Part shown: positions 1-7,872 of the stretch, one piece after another
Layout: each line of letters opens with the position of its first letter
Numbering within the stretch: position 1 is the first letter of the stretch
Source: GCA-020356105 sp964347475
GTDB taxonomy: Bacteria; Pseudomonadota; Alphaproteobacteria; UBA8366; JADFVY01
Assembly: GCA_964347475.1 (NCBI GenBank)
Contig: CAYFYY010000009.1
Span: 16,682 to 80,681 of the forward strand
Direction of reading: 5' to 3'
DNA length: 64,000 bases
Position numbers and translations under genes: made by a program
Notes under the pieces: generated by a model
Seen by the model: only the letters and a program-made list of their open reading frames with translations
Told to the model about the DNA's origin: nothing
Databases searched by the model: none

Positions 1-1
1 G

Positions 2-472
2 CTCACGGTGGAGATAACCGAGGATGCGATCATGACCGATCCGGATTGCGCCCTTGCGGCAATCCGCGACCTCAGGGAGTGCGGGGTGCGCATTGCGATC
101 GACGACTTCGGGACCGGCCAGTCCTCCCTGGCCTACCTGAAGAGCCTGCCCATCGACGAACTCAAGATCGACAAGACCTTCGTGATGAACATGACGGACG
201 AGAACAGCGATGCCGTCATCGTGCGCGCGATGATCGACCTGGCACACGATCTCGGCCTTACGGTCGTTGCCGAGGGCATCGAGTCCGAAGCGCTTCTGAC
301 GTCCCTGCGCAAACTCGGCTGCGACTTCGGTCAGGGCTATCACATCGGGCGGCCGATGCGCCACGAGGCCTTCGATTTCATGCTGCGCAAGCATGGTACG
401 GCACACGACGATGCCAAGGCACCGGTCACGACGTCGTCCCCAACCCGACGCCGGCAGGCGTCGGTGCCCTAG
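2..472 (+). CDS. EAL-domain (cyclic-di-GMP phosphodiesterase type) protein, C-terminal part
   Basis: The reading frame is open from the first bases, so only the C-terminal ~156 residues are present. They match the second half of an EAL domain: LTVEITEDA near the start, the DDFGTGQSSL metal-site loop, LKIDKTFV, and the AEGIE motif followed by GCDFGQGYHIGRP. EAL enzymes open cyclic-di-GMP to pGpG. The metal-site and catalytic motifs visible in this half (E, DD, K, E) are intact, so activity is plausible, although the EAL signature itself lies upstream of the window. Any sensory or GGDEF domain would also be upstream. The last ~25 residues are a polar tail. Confidence 0.93.
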   Translation, partial: LTVEITEDAIMTDPDCALAAIRDLRECGVRIAIDDFGTGQSSLAYLKSLPIDELKIDKTFVMNMTDENSDAVIVRAMIDLAHDLGLTVVAEGIESEALLTSLRKLGCDFGQGYHIGRPMRHEAFDFMLRKHGTAHDDAKAPVTTSSPTRRRQASVP

Positions 473-515
473 GTCGCCCGAGCGGACTGGCCCGGATCGG
501 ACATCTGCCTGAGTT

Positions 516-983
516 TCAGAGGATTTCTATGATCGCGTCGACTTCGACGGACGCGTTCATCGGCAAGGATGCCACACCGACCGCAAACCGGGCGTGTTCG
601 CCCTTCTTTTCGAAGATCTCGACCATCAGGTCGGATGCGCCGTTGATGACCTGCGGGTGTTCCGTGAAGTCGGGCGTGCAGTTCACGAACCCGCCCAGCT
701 TGACGATGCCGACGATCCGGTCCAGGTTTCCGCCCAGGGCGGCCTTGGCCTGCGCAAGGATGTTCAACGCGCATTGACGTGCCGCCATCTGTGCCTCCGG
801 CACGAAGAGGTCGGCGCCGACCTTGCCGGCGAACATGAGCTTGCCGTTGTTCATGGGTATCTGTCCCGAGACGTGCAGCAGGCTTCCTGCGATGACGCAG
901 GGCACGTAATTGGCAACCGGAGTGGACGGCTCCGGCAGGGTGATGCCCAAATCCTTGATTGCTCTTGCGATGTCACCAGCCAT
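516..983 (-). CDS. RidA/YjgF family protein (longer YjgF-like subgroup)
   Basis: A 155-residue protein of the RidA superfamily; canonical RidA proteins hydrolyse reactive enamine/imine intermediates released by PLP enzymes. The chain shows the family's internal VSGQIPMNNGK strand-turn and a conserved C-terminal FAVGVASLPMNASVEVDAI. The usual substrate-binding Arg of true RidA (as in R-x-E near the end) is not seen: the corresponding stretch reads NASVEVDA, which points to one of the longer subgroups whose function is undefined. The start has a strong AGGAGG-type ribosome site a few bases upstream. A second RidA-like gene lies at 44638-45021. Confidence 0.88.
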   Translation of the reverse strand: MAGDIARAIKDLGITLPEPSTPVANYVPCVIAGSLLHVSGQIPMNNGKLMFAGKVGADLFVPEAQMAARQCALNILAQAKAALGGNLDRIVGIVKLGGFVNCTPDFTEHPQVINGASDLMVEIFEKKGEHARFAVGVASLPMNASVEVDAIIEIL

Positions 984-1152
984 GGCCGTGTCTTCCTCCT
1001 TCAGGGCGCCGCCCGACCGCGCACCACCCCCAAGCGGCGCGCGTCAGCGGATAGCGCGACGATGCTGCCGCGAATATAACCCCTTGCGCGGGCTGCGACA
1101 CCCGGTAATGATGCGCGCTGTGAAAAATGCCTGGTGGCGGATCGACCTGGCC

Positions 1153-1185
1153 AAAAAAAGCCGGAGGGCGGGCCCCGACCCTCCG
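1153..1185 (-). terminator. Rho-independent terminator of nrdJ
   Basis: Read on the minus strand just after the nrdJ stop there is a 7-bp GC stem (CGGAGGG at 1162-1168 pairing with CCCTCCG at 1179-1185) with a GC-rich loop, then seven T residues (A-run 1153-1159 on the plus strand). This is a classical intrinsic terminator in the correct orientation for the gene ending at 1253. Confidence 0.85.
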
Positions 1186-1252
1186 AGTTTACAGGGAGCA
1201 CCAATTTACAGGGGCCAACGGTCGATCCGCTGGGGCCTCGGCCCCCTTGCGG

Positions 1253-4200
1253 TCACGAGCATCCGCTCGTCGAACCGCATGTCACGCACTTCATGCAGGT
1301 GCCGTTGCGCACCAGCGTGAAGTTCCCGCATTCACCGCACGCGTCGCCCTCATAGCCCTTGGCGCGCGCTTCGCGCATCCGGTCGCGCCTGTCGTCTGGC
1401 GCCGCCGCCAGGTCCGGATCCAGCTGAAGCGAGCCGAGCTGCGGCGTGGCCACAGCCGCCGCGCCGCCGGCCGAAGCCAGTGTGGCCGCTTTGCGGTGCC
1501 CGCCGCCCCGGTACACCAGCAGGCGCTGCGAGCGCATGAAGCCGCTGCTGGCGACTTTCTGGATCGCCGCGATCGTCGGATCCTCGGTTTCCGGCAGGTC
1601 GCCCTCGTCGGCACCGTTGCCGAGCGCGTCTGGCAGGACATCGGCCGGCTCCGCATGGGCCAGGTCGTTGCGGGCCAGGTACGAGATCGCCAGCTCGCGG
1701 AAGATGTAGTCGAGGACCGACGTCGACATCTTGATCGCATCGTTGCCCTCGACCATGCCGGACGGCTCGAACCGCGTGAAGGTGAAGGCCTCGACGAACT
1801 CGTCCAGCGGCACCCCGTACTGCAGGCCGATCGAGATGGCGATCGCGAAGTTGTTCATCAGCGACCGGAAGGCGGCGCCTTCCTTGTGCATGTCGATGAA
1901 GATCTCGCCGAGCGAGCCGTTCTCGTACTCGCCGGTGCGCAGATAGACCTTGTGTCCGCCGACGATCGCCTTCTGCGTATAGCCCTTGCGGCGACCCGGC
2001 AGGCGGCGCCGCTCCGCGCGCCGCTCGATGATCCGCTCGACGATCTTCTCGGCCATCATAGGCGCCGCCGCGACCGGCGCCTCGGCGGCGCTGGCCGTCA
2101 GCTCCGCCGCTTCCGCCTCGTCGTCGGACAGCAGAGAGGCCGACAGCGGCTGGCTCAGCTTGGAGCCGTCGCGATACAGCGCGTTGGCCTTGAGGCCGAG
2201 CCGCCAGGACAGCATGTAGGCCTCCTTGCAGGCATCGATGGTGGCCGCGTGCGGCATGTTGACGGTCTTGGAAATGGCTCCCGATATGAAGGGCTGTGCC
2301 GCGGCCATCATCCGGATGTGGCTCTCGACCGACAGGAACCGTTGGCCCGACTTGCCGCAGGGATTGGCGCAGTCGAATACCGGCAGGTGTTCGTCCTTGA
2401 GGTGCGGCGCGCCTTCCAGCGTCATCGTTCCGCAAACATGGTCGTTCGCGGCATCGATCTCTGCCTTTTTGAAGCCAAGATGCTTCAAGAGATCGAAGGT
2501 CGGATCGTTCAGCTTCTCAGCCGGGATGCCCAGCACATCGGTGCAGAACTCCGACCCGAGCGTCCATTGGTTGAACACGAACAGGATGTCGAAGNNNNNN
2601 NNNNGGTGTTCGTCCTTGAGGTGCGGCGCGCCCTCCAGCGTCATCGCCCCGCAGCAATACGTGTTGGCCGCCTCGATCTCCTGCCGGGTGAAGCCGAGCG
2701 ATTCCAGCATGTTGAAGCCGACGGATTCGAGATCGCTGTCGCGGAAGCCGAGGACCTCGGTGCAGAACGTCTCGCCGAGCGTCCATTTGTTGAATGCGAA
2801 GGTGATATCGAAGGCGTTCGCCAGCGACGATTCGAGGGCGCAGAACTGGGCCGCCGTGAAGCCCTTCTCGCCGAGGCGCTCGTAATTGACGCCCGGCGCG
2901 TCGCGCAGCGTGCCGTGTCCCACCGCATAAGCGATGACGTCGGCGATTTCGGTTTCGGAATAGCCGAGCGTGCGCAGCGCCAGCGGCACCGTCCGGTTGA
3001 TGATTCGGAAATAGCCGCCCCCGGCCAGTTTCTTGAATTTGACCAGCGCGAAATCCGGCTCGATGCCTGTGGTATCGCAGTCCATGACCAGGCCGATGGT
3101 CCCCGTTGGCGCAATGACGGTGGCCTGGGCGTTCCGGTATCCGTGTCGCTCGCCACGTTCGAGCGCCTGCTGCCAGGCGGCCGCCGCGGCGTCGGCAAGG
3201 TCGCTCTGCGGGCACTTCGCCCGGTCCAGCGCCACCGGTTTGACCGACAGACCCTCGTAACCCTCGACGGCGCCGCTGGCGGCGCGGGTGTGGTTGCGCA
3301 TGACCCGCAGCATCGCGTCCGCGTTCTCGGCATATCCCGGGAACGCCCCCAGCTCCTCGGCCATCTCGGCCGACGTCTCGTAGGCTGTGCCCGTCATCAG
3401 CGCGCTGATCGCGCCGCACAGCGCCCGACCCTCTTCGCTGTCGTAGCCCAGACCGCTCGCCATCAGGAGCGCGCCGATATTCGCGTATCCGAGCCCGAGC
3501 GTGCGGTAGCGGTAGCTGAGCTCGGCGATTTCGCGGGACGGGAACTGTGCCATCAGGACGGCGATCTCGAGCGTGATCGTCCACAGCCGCACCGCGTGCT
3601 CGAAGGCGGGGATGTCGAAGGTGCCGTCCTTGCGCCGGAACGTCATCAGGTTGAGCGACGCGAGGTTGCACGCGGTGTCATCGAGGAACATGTACTCGGA
3701 GCACGGGTTGGACGCGTTGATCCGGCCCGAGGCCGGGCAGGTGTGCCACTCGTTGATCGTGGTGTCGAACTGGATGCCCGGATCGGCGCAGGCCCAGGCG
3801 GCATTGGCGATGTCGTCCCACAGCTGCCGCGCCTTTACCGTCTTGGCGACTGCACCGTCGGTGCGGCGGATCAGGTCCCAGTCGCCATCCGTCTGGACCG
3901 CCTCGATGAACGCGTTGGTCACCCGCACCGAGTTGTTCGAGTTCTGACCCGAGACGGTCAGGTAGGCATCGGAGTCCCAGTCGGTGTCGAAGCGGGGGAA
4001 TTCGATCTCGGTGAAGCCCTGGCGGGCGAATTCGATGACCCGCTGGATGTAGGCTTCGGGCACCGCCGAACGGCGGGCTGCGATCACCGCCTGCCTGAGG
4101 TCGGGGTTGCGGCGGGGATCGTAGCGCTCGGCGTCGTCGAGACGCGCCGATCCCGCGGTGTGGCAGGCCGCGATCACGGCGTTGAGGTGCCGGCCGCACA

Positions 4201-5152
4201 TCTTCGAACCGGCGACCAGCGCCGCGACCTTCTGTTCCTCGAGGGTTTTCCAGTTGATGTATTCCACGATGTCGGGATGGTCGATGTCGACCGTCACCAT
4301 CTTGGCGGCCCGCCGGGTGGTGCCGCCCGACTTGATGGCGCCGGCGGCGCGGTCGCCGATCTTCAGGAAACTCATCAGGCCGGACGACTTGCCGCCGCCG
4401 GACAGCGGCTCGTTCTCACCGCGCAGGCGCGAGAAGTTGCTGCCGGTGCCGGAGCCGTACTTGAACAGGCGGGCCTCGCGGACCCACAGATCCATGATCC
4501 CGCCCTCGTTGACCAGGTCGTCGCCGACCGACTGGATGAAACAGGCATGCGGCTGCGGACGCTCATAGGCCGAGGTTGACGGGACGACCTCACCGGTNNN
4601 NNNNNNNCCTGACTTGTGATCGACGTAGTGATGCCCCTGGCTGGGACCGTCGATGCCGTAGGCCCAGTGCAGCCCGGTGTTGAACCACTGCGGCGAATTC
4701 GGCGCGCCCATCTGGGTCGCCAGCATCCAGCGCATTTCATCGAAATAGGCCTGTGCATCCGCTTCCGAATCGAAATAGCCGCCCTTCCAGCCCCAATAGG
4801 TCCAGGTCCCGGCCAGCCGGTCGAACACGGCGCGCGCGTCGGTCTCGCGCGTGCTGCGCCCGTCCTTCGGCAGCTTGGCCAGCGCCGCCTCGTCCGCCTG
4901 CCGGCGCCACAGCCACTGCGGCACATCCTCCTCGGGCACCGGCTTCAGAGCGGCCGGGATGCCCGCCTTGCGAAAATACTTCTGGGCCAGCACGTCCGCA
5001 GCCACCTGGCTCCAGGACGCCGGCACCTGCATCTTCTCGAGGCGGAACACGAGCGATCCGTCGGGGTTGCGAATCTCGCTCGCCGTCTCGCGAAATTCGA
5101 TGTCGGCGTAGGGCGATTTCCCGTCCTTGGTGAACCGGCGCTGGATACGCAT
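1253..5152 (-). CDS. nrdJ: Vitamin B12-dependent (class II) ribonucleoside-diphosphate reductase, interrupted by two assembly gaps
   Basis: Makes deoxyribonucleotides using adenosylcobalamin, so it works with or without oxygen. As assembled it is about 1299 residues. Recognisable features in order: N-terminal RIQRRFTKDG, YGSGTGSNFS, SGGTTRRAAKMV, NPCSEYMFLD (the active-site N-C-E region), PTGTIGLVMDCDTTGIEPD, CANPCGKSGQRFLS, LKANALYRDGSKLSQPL, and a C-terminal Cys cluster (CGECG...CMKCVTCG) typical of this family, where redox-active or zinc-binding Cys sit. The chosen start at 5152 has AAGGAG 11 bases upstream and matches the family; an earlier ATG at 5242 would add 30 unlike residues. Ten-N gaps fall at 2595-2604 and 4598-4607. 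The segment beside the first gap exists twice (see findings), making the protein longer than usual. Confidence 0.95.
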   Translation of the reverse strand: MRIQRRFTKDGKSPYADIEFRETASEIRNPDGSLVFRLEKMQVPASWSQVAADVLAQKYFRKAGIPAALKPVPEEDVPQWLWRRQADEAALAKLPKDGRSTRETDARAVFDRLAGTWTYWGWKGGYFDSEADAQAYFDEMRWMLATQMGAPNSPQWFNTGLHWAYGIDGPSQGHHYVDHKSXXXXTGEVVPSTSAYERPQPHACFIQSVGDDLVNEGGIMDLWVREARLFKYGSGTGSNFSRLRGENEPLSGGGKSSGLMSFLKIGDRAAGAIKSGGTTRRAAKMVTVDIDHPDIVEYINWKTLEEQKVAALVAGSKMCGRHLNAVIAACHTAGSARLDDAERYDPRRNPDLRQAVIAARRSAVPEAYIQRVIEFARQGFTEIEFPRFDTDWDSDAYLTVSGQNSNNSVRVTNAFIEAVQTDGDWDLIRRTDGAVAKTVKARQLWDDIANAAWACADPGIQFDTTINEWHTCPASGRINASNPCSEYMFLDDTACNLASLNLMTFRRKDGTFDIPAFEHAVRLWTITLEIAVLMAQFPSREIAELSYRYRTLGLGYANIGALLMASGLGYDSEEGRALCGAISALMTGTAYETSAEMAEELGAFPGYAENADAMLRVMRNHTRAASGAVEGYEGLSVKPVALDRAKCPQSDLADAAAAAWQQALERGERHGYRNAQATVIAPTGTIGLVMDCDTTGIEPDFALVKFKKLAGGGYFRIINRTVPLALRTLGYSETEIADVIAYAVGHGTLRDAPGVNYERLGEKGFTAAQFCALESSLANAFDITFAFNKWTLGETFCTEVLGFRDSDLESVGFNMLESLGFTRQEIEAANTYCCGAMTLEGAPHLKDEHXXXXFDILFVFNQWTLGSEFCTDVLGIPAEKLNDPTFDLLKHLGFKKAEIDAANDHVCGTMTLEGAPHLKDEHLPVFDCANPCGKSGQRFLSVESHIRMMAAAQPFISGAISKTVNMPHAATIDACKEAYMLSWRLGLKANALYRDGSKLSQPLSASLLSDDEAEAAELTASAAEAPVAAAPMMAEKIVERIIERRAERRRLPGRRKGYTQKAIVGGHKVYLRTGEYENGSLGEIFIDMHKEGAAFRSLMNNFAIAISIGLQYGVPLDEFVEAFTFTRFEPSGMVEGNDAIKMSTSVLDYIFRELAISYLARNDLAHAEPADVLPDALGNGADEGDLPETEDPTIAAIQKVASSGFMRSQRLLVYRGGGHRKAATLASAGGAAAVATPQLGSLQLDPDLAAAPDDRRDRMREARAKGYEGDACGECGNFTLVRNGTCMKCVTCGSTSGCS
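2595..2604. other. Assembly gap (10 N) inside nrdJ
   Basis: Ten N bases of conventional, not measured, length. Immediately to the right (2605 onward) and again from 2394 onward, the same plus-strand run beginning GGTGTTCGTCCTTGAGG occurs, so the gap lies between two copies of a repeated coding segment. The reading frame is kept across it only because 10 N plus flanks happen to preserve phase. Confidence 0.97.
4598..4607. other. Assembly gap (10 N) inside nrdJ
   Basis: Ten N bases. Protein on the N-terminal side ends HHYVDHKS and on the C-terminal side resumes TGEVVPSTSAYERP. Relatives read straight through here with something like VD-K-TG-..-STSAYE, so very little or no sequence is likely to be missing. 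Confidence 0.97.
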
Positions 5153-5294
5153 GCCGTCAAACTCTCCTTGCTCGCCCGCGGGAAGGACTGCCCGTGGCTG
5201 TCTGCTTCGATCGGTTTGGAACGCCCTTCCGGAGCTGAACAAACCCCCAGATGCCTCGAATTATCCCAATATTTGGGACTCTTTGGGCAGATTA

Positions 5295-5329
5295 ATACAA
5301 AATATAGTGGTGAACAATATATATTGTGG
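5295..5329 (-). promoter_or_regulatory. Two NrdR-box-like operators upstream of nrdJ
   Basis: Two 16-bp near-palindromes sit about 145-175 bp before the nrdJ start. Box A (5295-5310) is ATACAAAATATAGTGG and box B (5314-5329) is ACAATATATATTGTGG; each matches roughly 13-14 of 16 positions of the published NrdR consensus acaCwAtATaTwGtgt. Box B contains a perfect 14-bp palindrome (5314-5327). Starts are 19 bp apart, close to two helical turns. NrdR represses ribonucleotide reductase genes when dATP is plentiful. The site identity is inferred from the consensus; no nrdR gene is in the window. Confidence 0.6.
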
Positions 5330-5405
5330 CCACGTTCCGGATTTTTCCGAAATCTGGTAATTTTCTTCCGCGCCCGGCGTGTGCCGGCGGCGGCGTGTGC
5401 TGCGC

Positions 5406-6320
5406 TCAGCCGTTCCGTTCGCCGCGCTGGATCAGCAGGATGGCGCCGAGCACCATCGCGATGCCTGCGAATTGCGCCACCCCGGGCCGCTCGCCGAGGA
5501 CGGCGACGGCGCCGAGCGTCGCCACCACCGGCTCCAGGTTCGACAACAGGGCGGTGCGGACCGGCCCGAGCAGCGGCAGCGCCGCGAAGAACAGCGTGAC
5601 GCCGAGGCCGGCGGCGGCGCCGGCGAAGACCAGCCCGCCCCAGGCCGGCGCCGATGCGGGCAGCGCGAAGCCCGGTCCCGCCACGACCGCCGCGGCGGTC
5701 AGCACGACCGCAACGAGCGTGAAGCTGGCGGTTGCGGCGCGGCGCTCCCTCATGCCGGTCATGCGGGCCAGAAGGACGGTGACCAGCGCCAGGCCGGAGG
5801 CTGCCAGCAGGCCCAGCGCGATCCCCCGGGGATCGGGGTCGGCGGCGTTGATCCCGACGGCCAGGGCCACGCCTGCGAAGGCCAGCGCAAAGGCCGCCAG
5901 CCGCAGCGGCGACGCCCGCTCCATGCCGAGCAGCGCGGTCATCAGCACGACCTGGGCGGGGAAGGTGTAGAGCAGCAGCACCGCCAGCGACACCGGGATA
6001 TAGGCGATCGCCGCGGTATAGGCCCAGGAGTAGACCGCGAGCAGGGCTCCGAGGCCGATGGCCTTCGGCAGCAGGCGCGGCGGCAGCGCCAGGGTGGCCA
6101 GACGCCCCGCACCGCCCTCCGGCGGCAGCAGCGCGACCACGAACAGCAGCGTGAACAGGTGGCGCGCGACGGCGACCGTTTCCGGCGTGCTGCCGCCGGC
6201 ATAGGCGAAGCGCGCACCGGTCGGGAACAGCCCGAGCGCCGACATCGCGACGATCATCAGCAGCGCGCCGGTGCGAAGGCGCCGCCTGGGGTCTTCCGTC
6301 TGCGCCCGGCTCTGCGTCAT
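5406..6320 (-). CDS. DMT-superfamily (EamA) transporter
   Basis: A 304-residue integral membrane protein with about ten hydrophobic segments arranged as two EamA repeats, the usual size and layout of drug/metabolite exporters. Features include LFPTGARFAYAGG in the first repeat and the closing LGERPGVAQFAGIAMVLGAILL of the second, the typical end of EamA domains. The start at 6320 (MTQSRAQ) is chosen over a GC-rich extension to 6452. It lies upstream of nrdJ on the same strand but separated by 253 bases with operator-like sites, so co-transcription is doubtful. Substrate cannot be told from sequence. Confidence 0.88.
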   Translation of the reverse strand: MTQSRAQTEDPRRRLRTGALLMIVAMSALGLFPTGARFAYAGGSTPETVAVARHLFTLLFVVALLPPEGGAGRLATLALPPRLLPKAIGLGALLAVYSWAYTAAIAYIPVSLAVLLLYTFPAQVVLMTALLGMERASPLRLAAFALAFAGVALAVGINAADPDPRGIALGLLAASGLALVTVLLARMTGMRERRAATASFTLVAVVLTAAAVVAGPGFALPASAPAWGGLVFAGAAAGLGVTLFFAALPLLGPVRTALLSNLEPVVATLGAVAVLGERPGVAQFAGIAMVLGAILLIQRGERNG

Positions 6321-6468
6321 ATGGCCCTGTCTCCGACCGTGTTCGAACGGCCTCGAACCTGCCCCACAAAAAGCGCCGCGGCAAGCGCGCGGCGCACTGG
6401 ACGGGCGGGGCCGGCGGTGGCATAGTCGCGCCGCATTCGGCCCGGCCGGCAAGCAGGAGTTTCACAGC

Positions 6469-6828
6469 ATGGCCAATACCTGGACCCGCATCTTCACGGC
6501 CGCCTTCGGCAAGTTCGTCGCGACCGACAGTTTCGGCAATCGCTACTACCAGGACCGGCGCAAACCGAAGGGACGCCGGCGCCGCCGCTGGGTCGTGTAC
6601 AAGGGCGAGGCGGAGGCCAGCCGCGTGCCCCCGGAATGGCACGCCTGGCTGCACTACACGATCGACGAGCCGCCGATCGGCGGCGGCGTGCCGCATGCCG
6701 ACTGGCAGCGGCCGCACGCGCCCAACCCGACCGGCAGCGAGGCGGCCTACCGTCCGCCGGGCCATCTGCTGGCCGGCGGCCGTCGCGACAAGGCGACCGG
6801 CGACTACGAGCCGTGGCAGCCGAACTGA
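6469..6828 (+). CDS. NADH:ubiquinone oxidoreductase subunit NDUFA12 family protein
   Basis: A 119-residue homologue of the mitochondrial complex I accessory subunit B17.2/NDUFA12, found in alphaproteobacteria. The signature is clear: DSFGNRYYQDRR, RRWVVYKGEAEASRVPPEWH, WLHYTIDEPP and the C-terminal GDYEPWQPN. It is expected to be a small peripheral complex I subunit on the cytoplasmic side. The start at 6469 follows AGGAG; upstream in-frame ATGs give unrelated residues. The next gene (MCE protein) begins inside its last codons. This pairing with MCE and DUF2155 genes is a usual alphaproteobacterial order. Confidence 0.94.
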   Translation: MANTWTRIFTAAFGKFVATDSFGNRYYQDRRKPKGRRRRRWVVYKGEAEASRVPPEWHAWLHYTIDEPPIGGGVPHADWQRPHAPNPTGSEAAYRPPGHLLAGGRRDKATGDYEPWQPN

Positions 6829-7358
6829 GCACGGGTGCGGCGCGGCGCCGCCGGCGCCTGCCGGAGTCGACTCGGCACACGCTGGTCGGCGCGGTGGCGG
6901 TCGGCGTGCTGGCCGTGCTGTTCATCCTGTCCGCCGGTCCCGGCGGCGGCGCCATCGGCAGTTACCGGGTGACGGCGCAGTTCGCGAGCGCGGAAGGCCT
7001 GCACGTCGACTCGGCGGTGCGCCTGGCGGGGGTCAGGGTCGGCCGGGTCATCGCCATGGACTATGACTCCGCGACGCAGCGCGCCGCCGTGACGCTGGAG
7101 ATCGATCCCGGCGTCGAGCTGCCGCAGGACAGCGTCGCCATCGTCACCAGCGAAGGCATGCTGGGCGGCCGTTTCATACGGCTCGACCCGGGCGGCAGTC
7201 CCGACCTGCTGGCCGACGGCGATGCCATCGAATACACCCAGGGCTCGATCCTGTTCCAGGAGCTGCTGGCCAAGGTCATCCTGGCGGTCGAGCAGAAGCG
7301 GCTGGCGCGGCGCGAAGACGAGGGCGAGTCAAACGGTTCGCCGGGGGCCGGGCCGTGA
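6813..7358 (+). CDS. MCE/MlaD-domain protein 1 (outer membrane lipid asymmetry type)
   Basis: About 181 residues: a basic N-terminus, one membrane anchor (roughly residues 18-38) and a single MCE domain with the hallmark VRLAGVRVGRV, ITLEI-like strand and VTSEGMLGGRFIRLDPGG. MlaD-type proteins form hexameric rings that carry phospholipid between inner membrane and the periplasm/outer membrane. The start is taken as GTG 6813, overlapping the previous gene by 16 bases, because there is no ATG before the domain. Its 3' end overlaps the next MCE gene by 4 bases (GTGA), so the two are translationally coupled. MlaE/MlaF partners are not in the window. Confidence 0.85.
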   Translation: MAAELSTGAARRRRRLPESTRHTLVGAVAVGVLAVLFILSAGPGGGAIGSYRVTAQFASAEGLHVDSAVRLAGVRVGRVIAMDYDSATQRAAVTLEIDPGVELPQDSVAIVTSEGMLGGRFIRLDPGGSPDLLADGDAIEYTQGSILFQELLAKVILAVEQKRLARREDEGESNGSPGAGP

Positions 7359-7816
7359 CGCGCAACATCATCGAGACCGTGCTCGGCGCGGTCGTGCTGG
7401 TCGTCGCCGGCCTGTTTCTCGCCTTCGCATACAGCACCACCGATATCCGCCCGGTGACCGGCTATTCCGTAACCGCCCGGTTCAATGCGGTCGACGGGCT
7501 GGCGGAGGGCAGCGATGTCCGCGTCGGCGGCGTCAAGATCGGCAGCGTCGTCGCGCAGAGCGTCGACATGACGGATTTCCGCGCCGTCGTCCGCATGACC
7601 ATCCGGCCCGACATCCGGCTGCCGGAGGACAGCGTCGCCACGGTGTCGTCAGAGGGTCTGCTCGGCGGCAAGTACATCCGCATCGACCCGGGCGCCAGCA
7701 CGACGATGCTGGCGCACAACGGCGAGTTCACCAACACCAAAGACATCATCTCGCTCGAGGAGATGCTCGGCAAGGTGATCTTCCTGGTGACCGACGAGCT
7801 GGAGAGCGGCCGGTGA
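7355..7816 (+). CDS. mlaD: MCE/MlaD-domain protein 2
   Basis: A 153-residue protein with an N-terminal membrane anchor (residues ~7-26) and a single MCE domain: GLAEGSDVRVGGVKIGSV, then VSSEGLLGGKYIRIDPG and the C-terminal SLEEMLGKVIFLV. Length and composition fit MlaD of the retrograde/anterograde phospholipid transport system. GTG start overlaps the previous MCE gene in a 4-base GTGA junction. It is about 35-40% like its neighbour by eye, so this is an old tandem duplication rather than a recent copy. Confidence 0.92.
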   Translation: MTRNIIETVLGAVVLVVAGLFLAFAYSTTDIRPVTGYSVTARFNAVDGLAEGSDVRVGGVKIGSVVAQSVDMTDFRAVVRMTIRPDIRLPEDSVATVSSEGLLGGKYIRIDPGASTTMLAHNGEFTNTKDIISLEEMLGKVIFLVTDELESGR

Positions 7817-7872
7817 CGGCGGCACGGCGGCGACCGGCCGGGACCGCCCCGGCAATGCCATATTCCTGATCT

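Noticed and set aside
1127..4579. 1150-residue plus-strand ORF opposite nrdJ
   Set aside because: It is an antisense shadow of a high-GC gene: rich in Arg/Ala/Gly/Val with no motif, and runs through the N gap. The nrdJ protein on the minus strand is unmistakable.
2595..4607. The N runs as natural inserts or introns in nrdJ
   Set aside because: Exactly ten N each is an assembly convention; no splice or intein motifs flank them.
5153..5405. Cobalamin riboswitch upstream of nrdJ
   Set aside because: No B12-box-like GCCACTG segment or matching secondary structure was recognised in the 253-base leader; the AT-rich boxes fit NrdR sites better.
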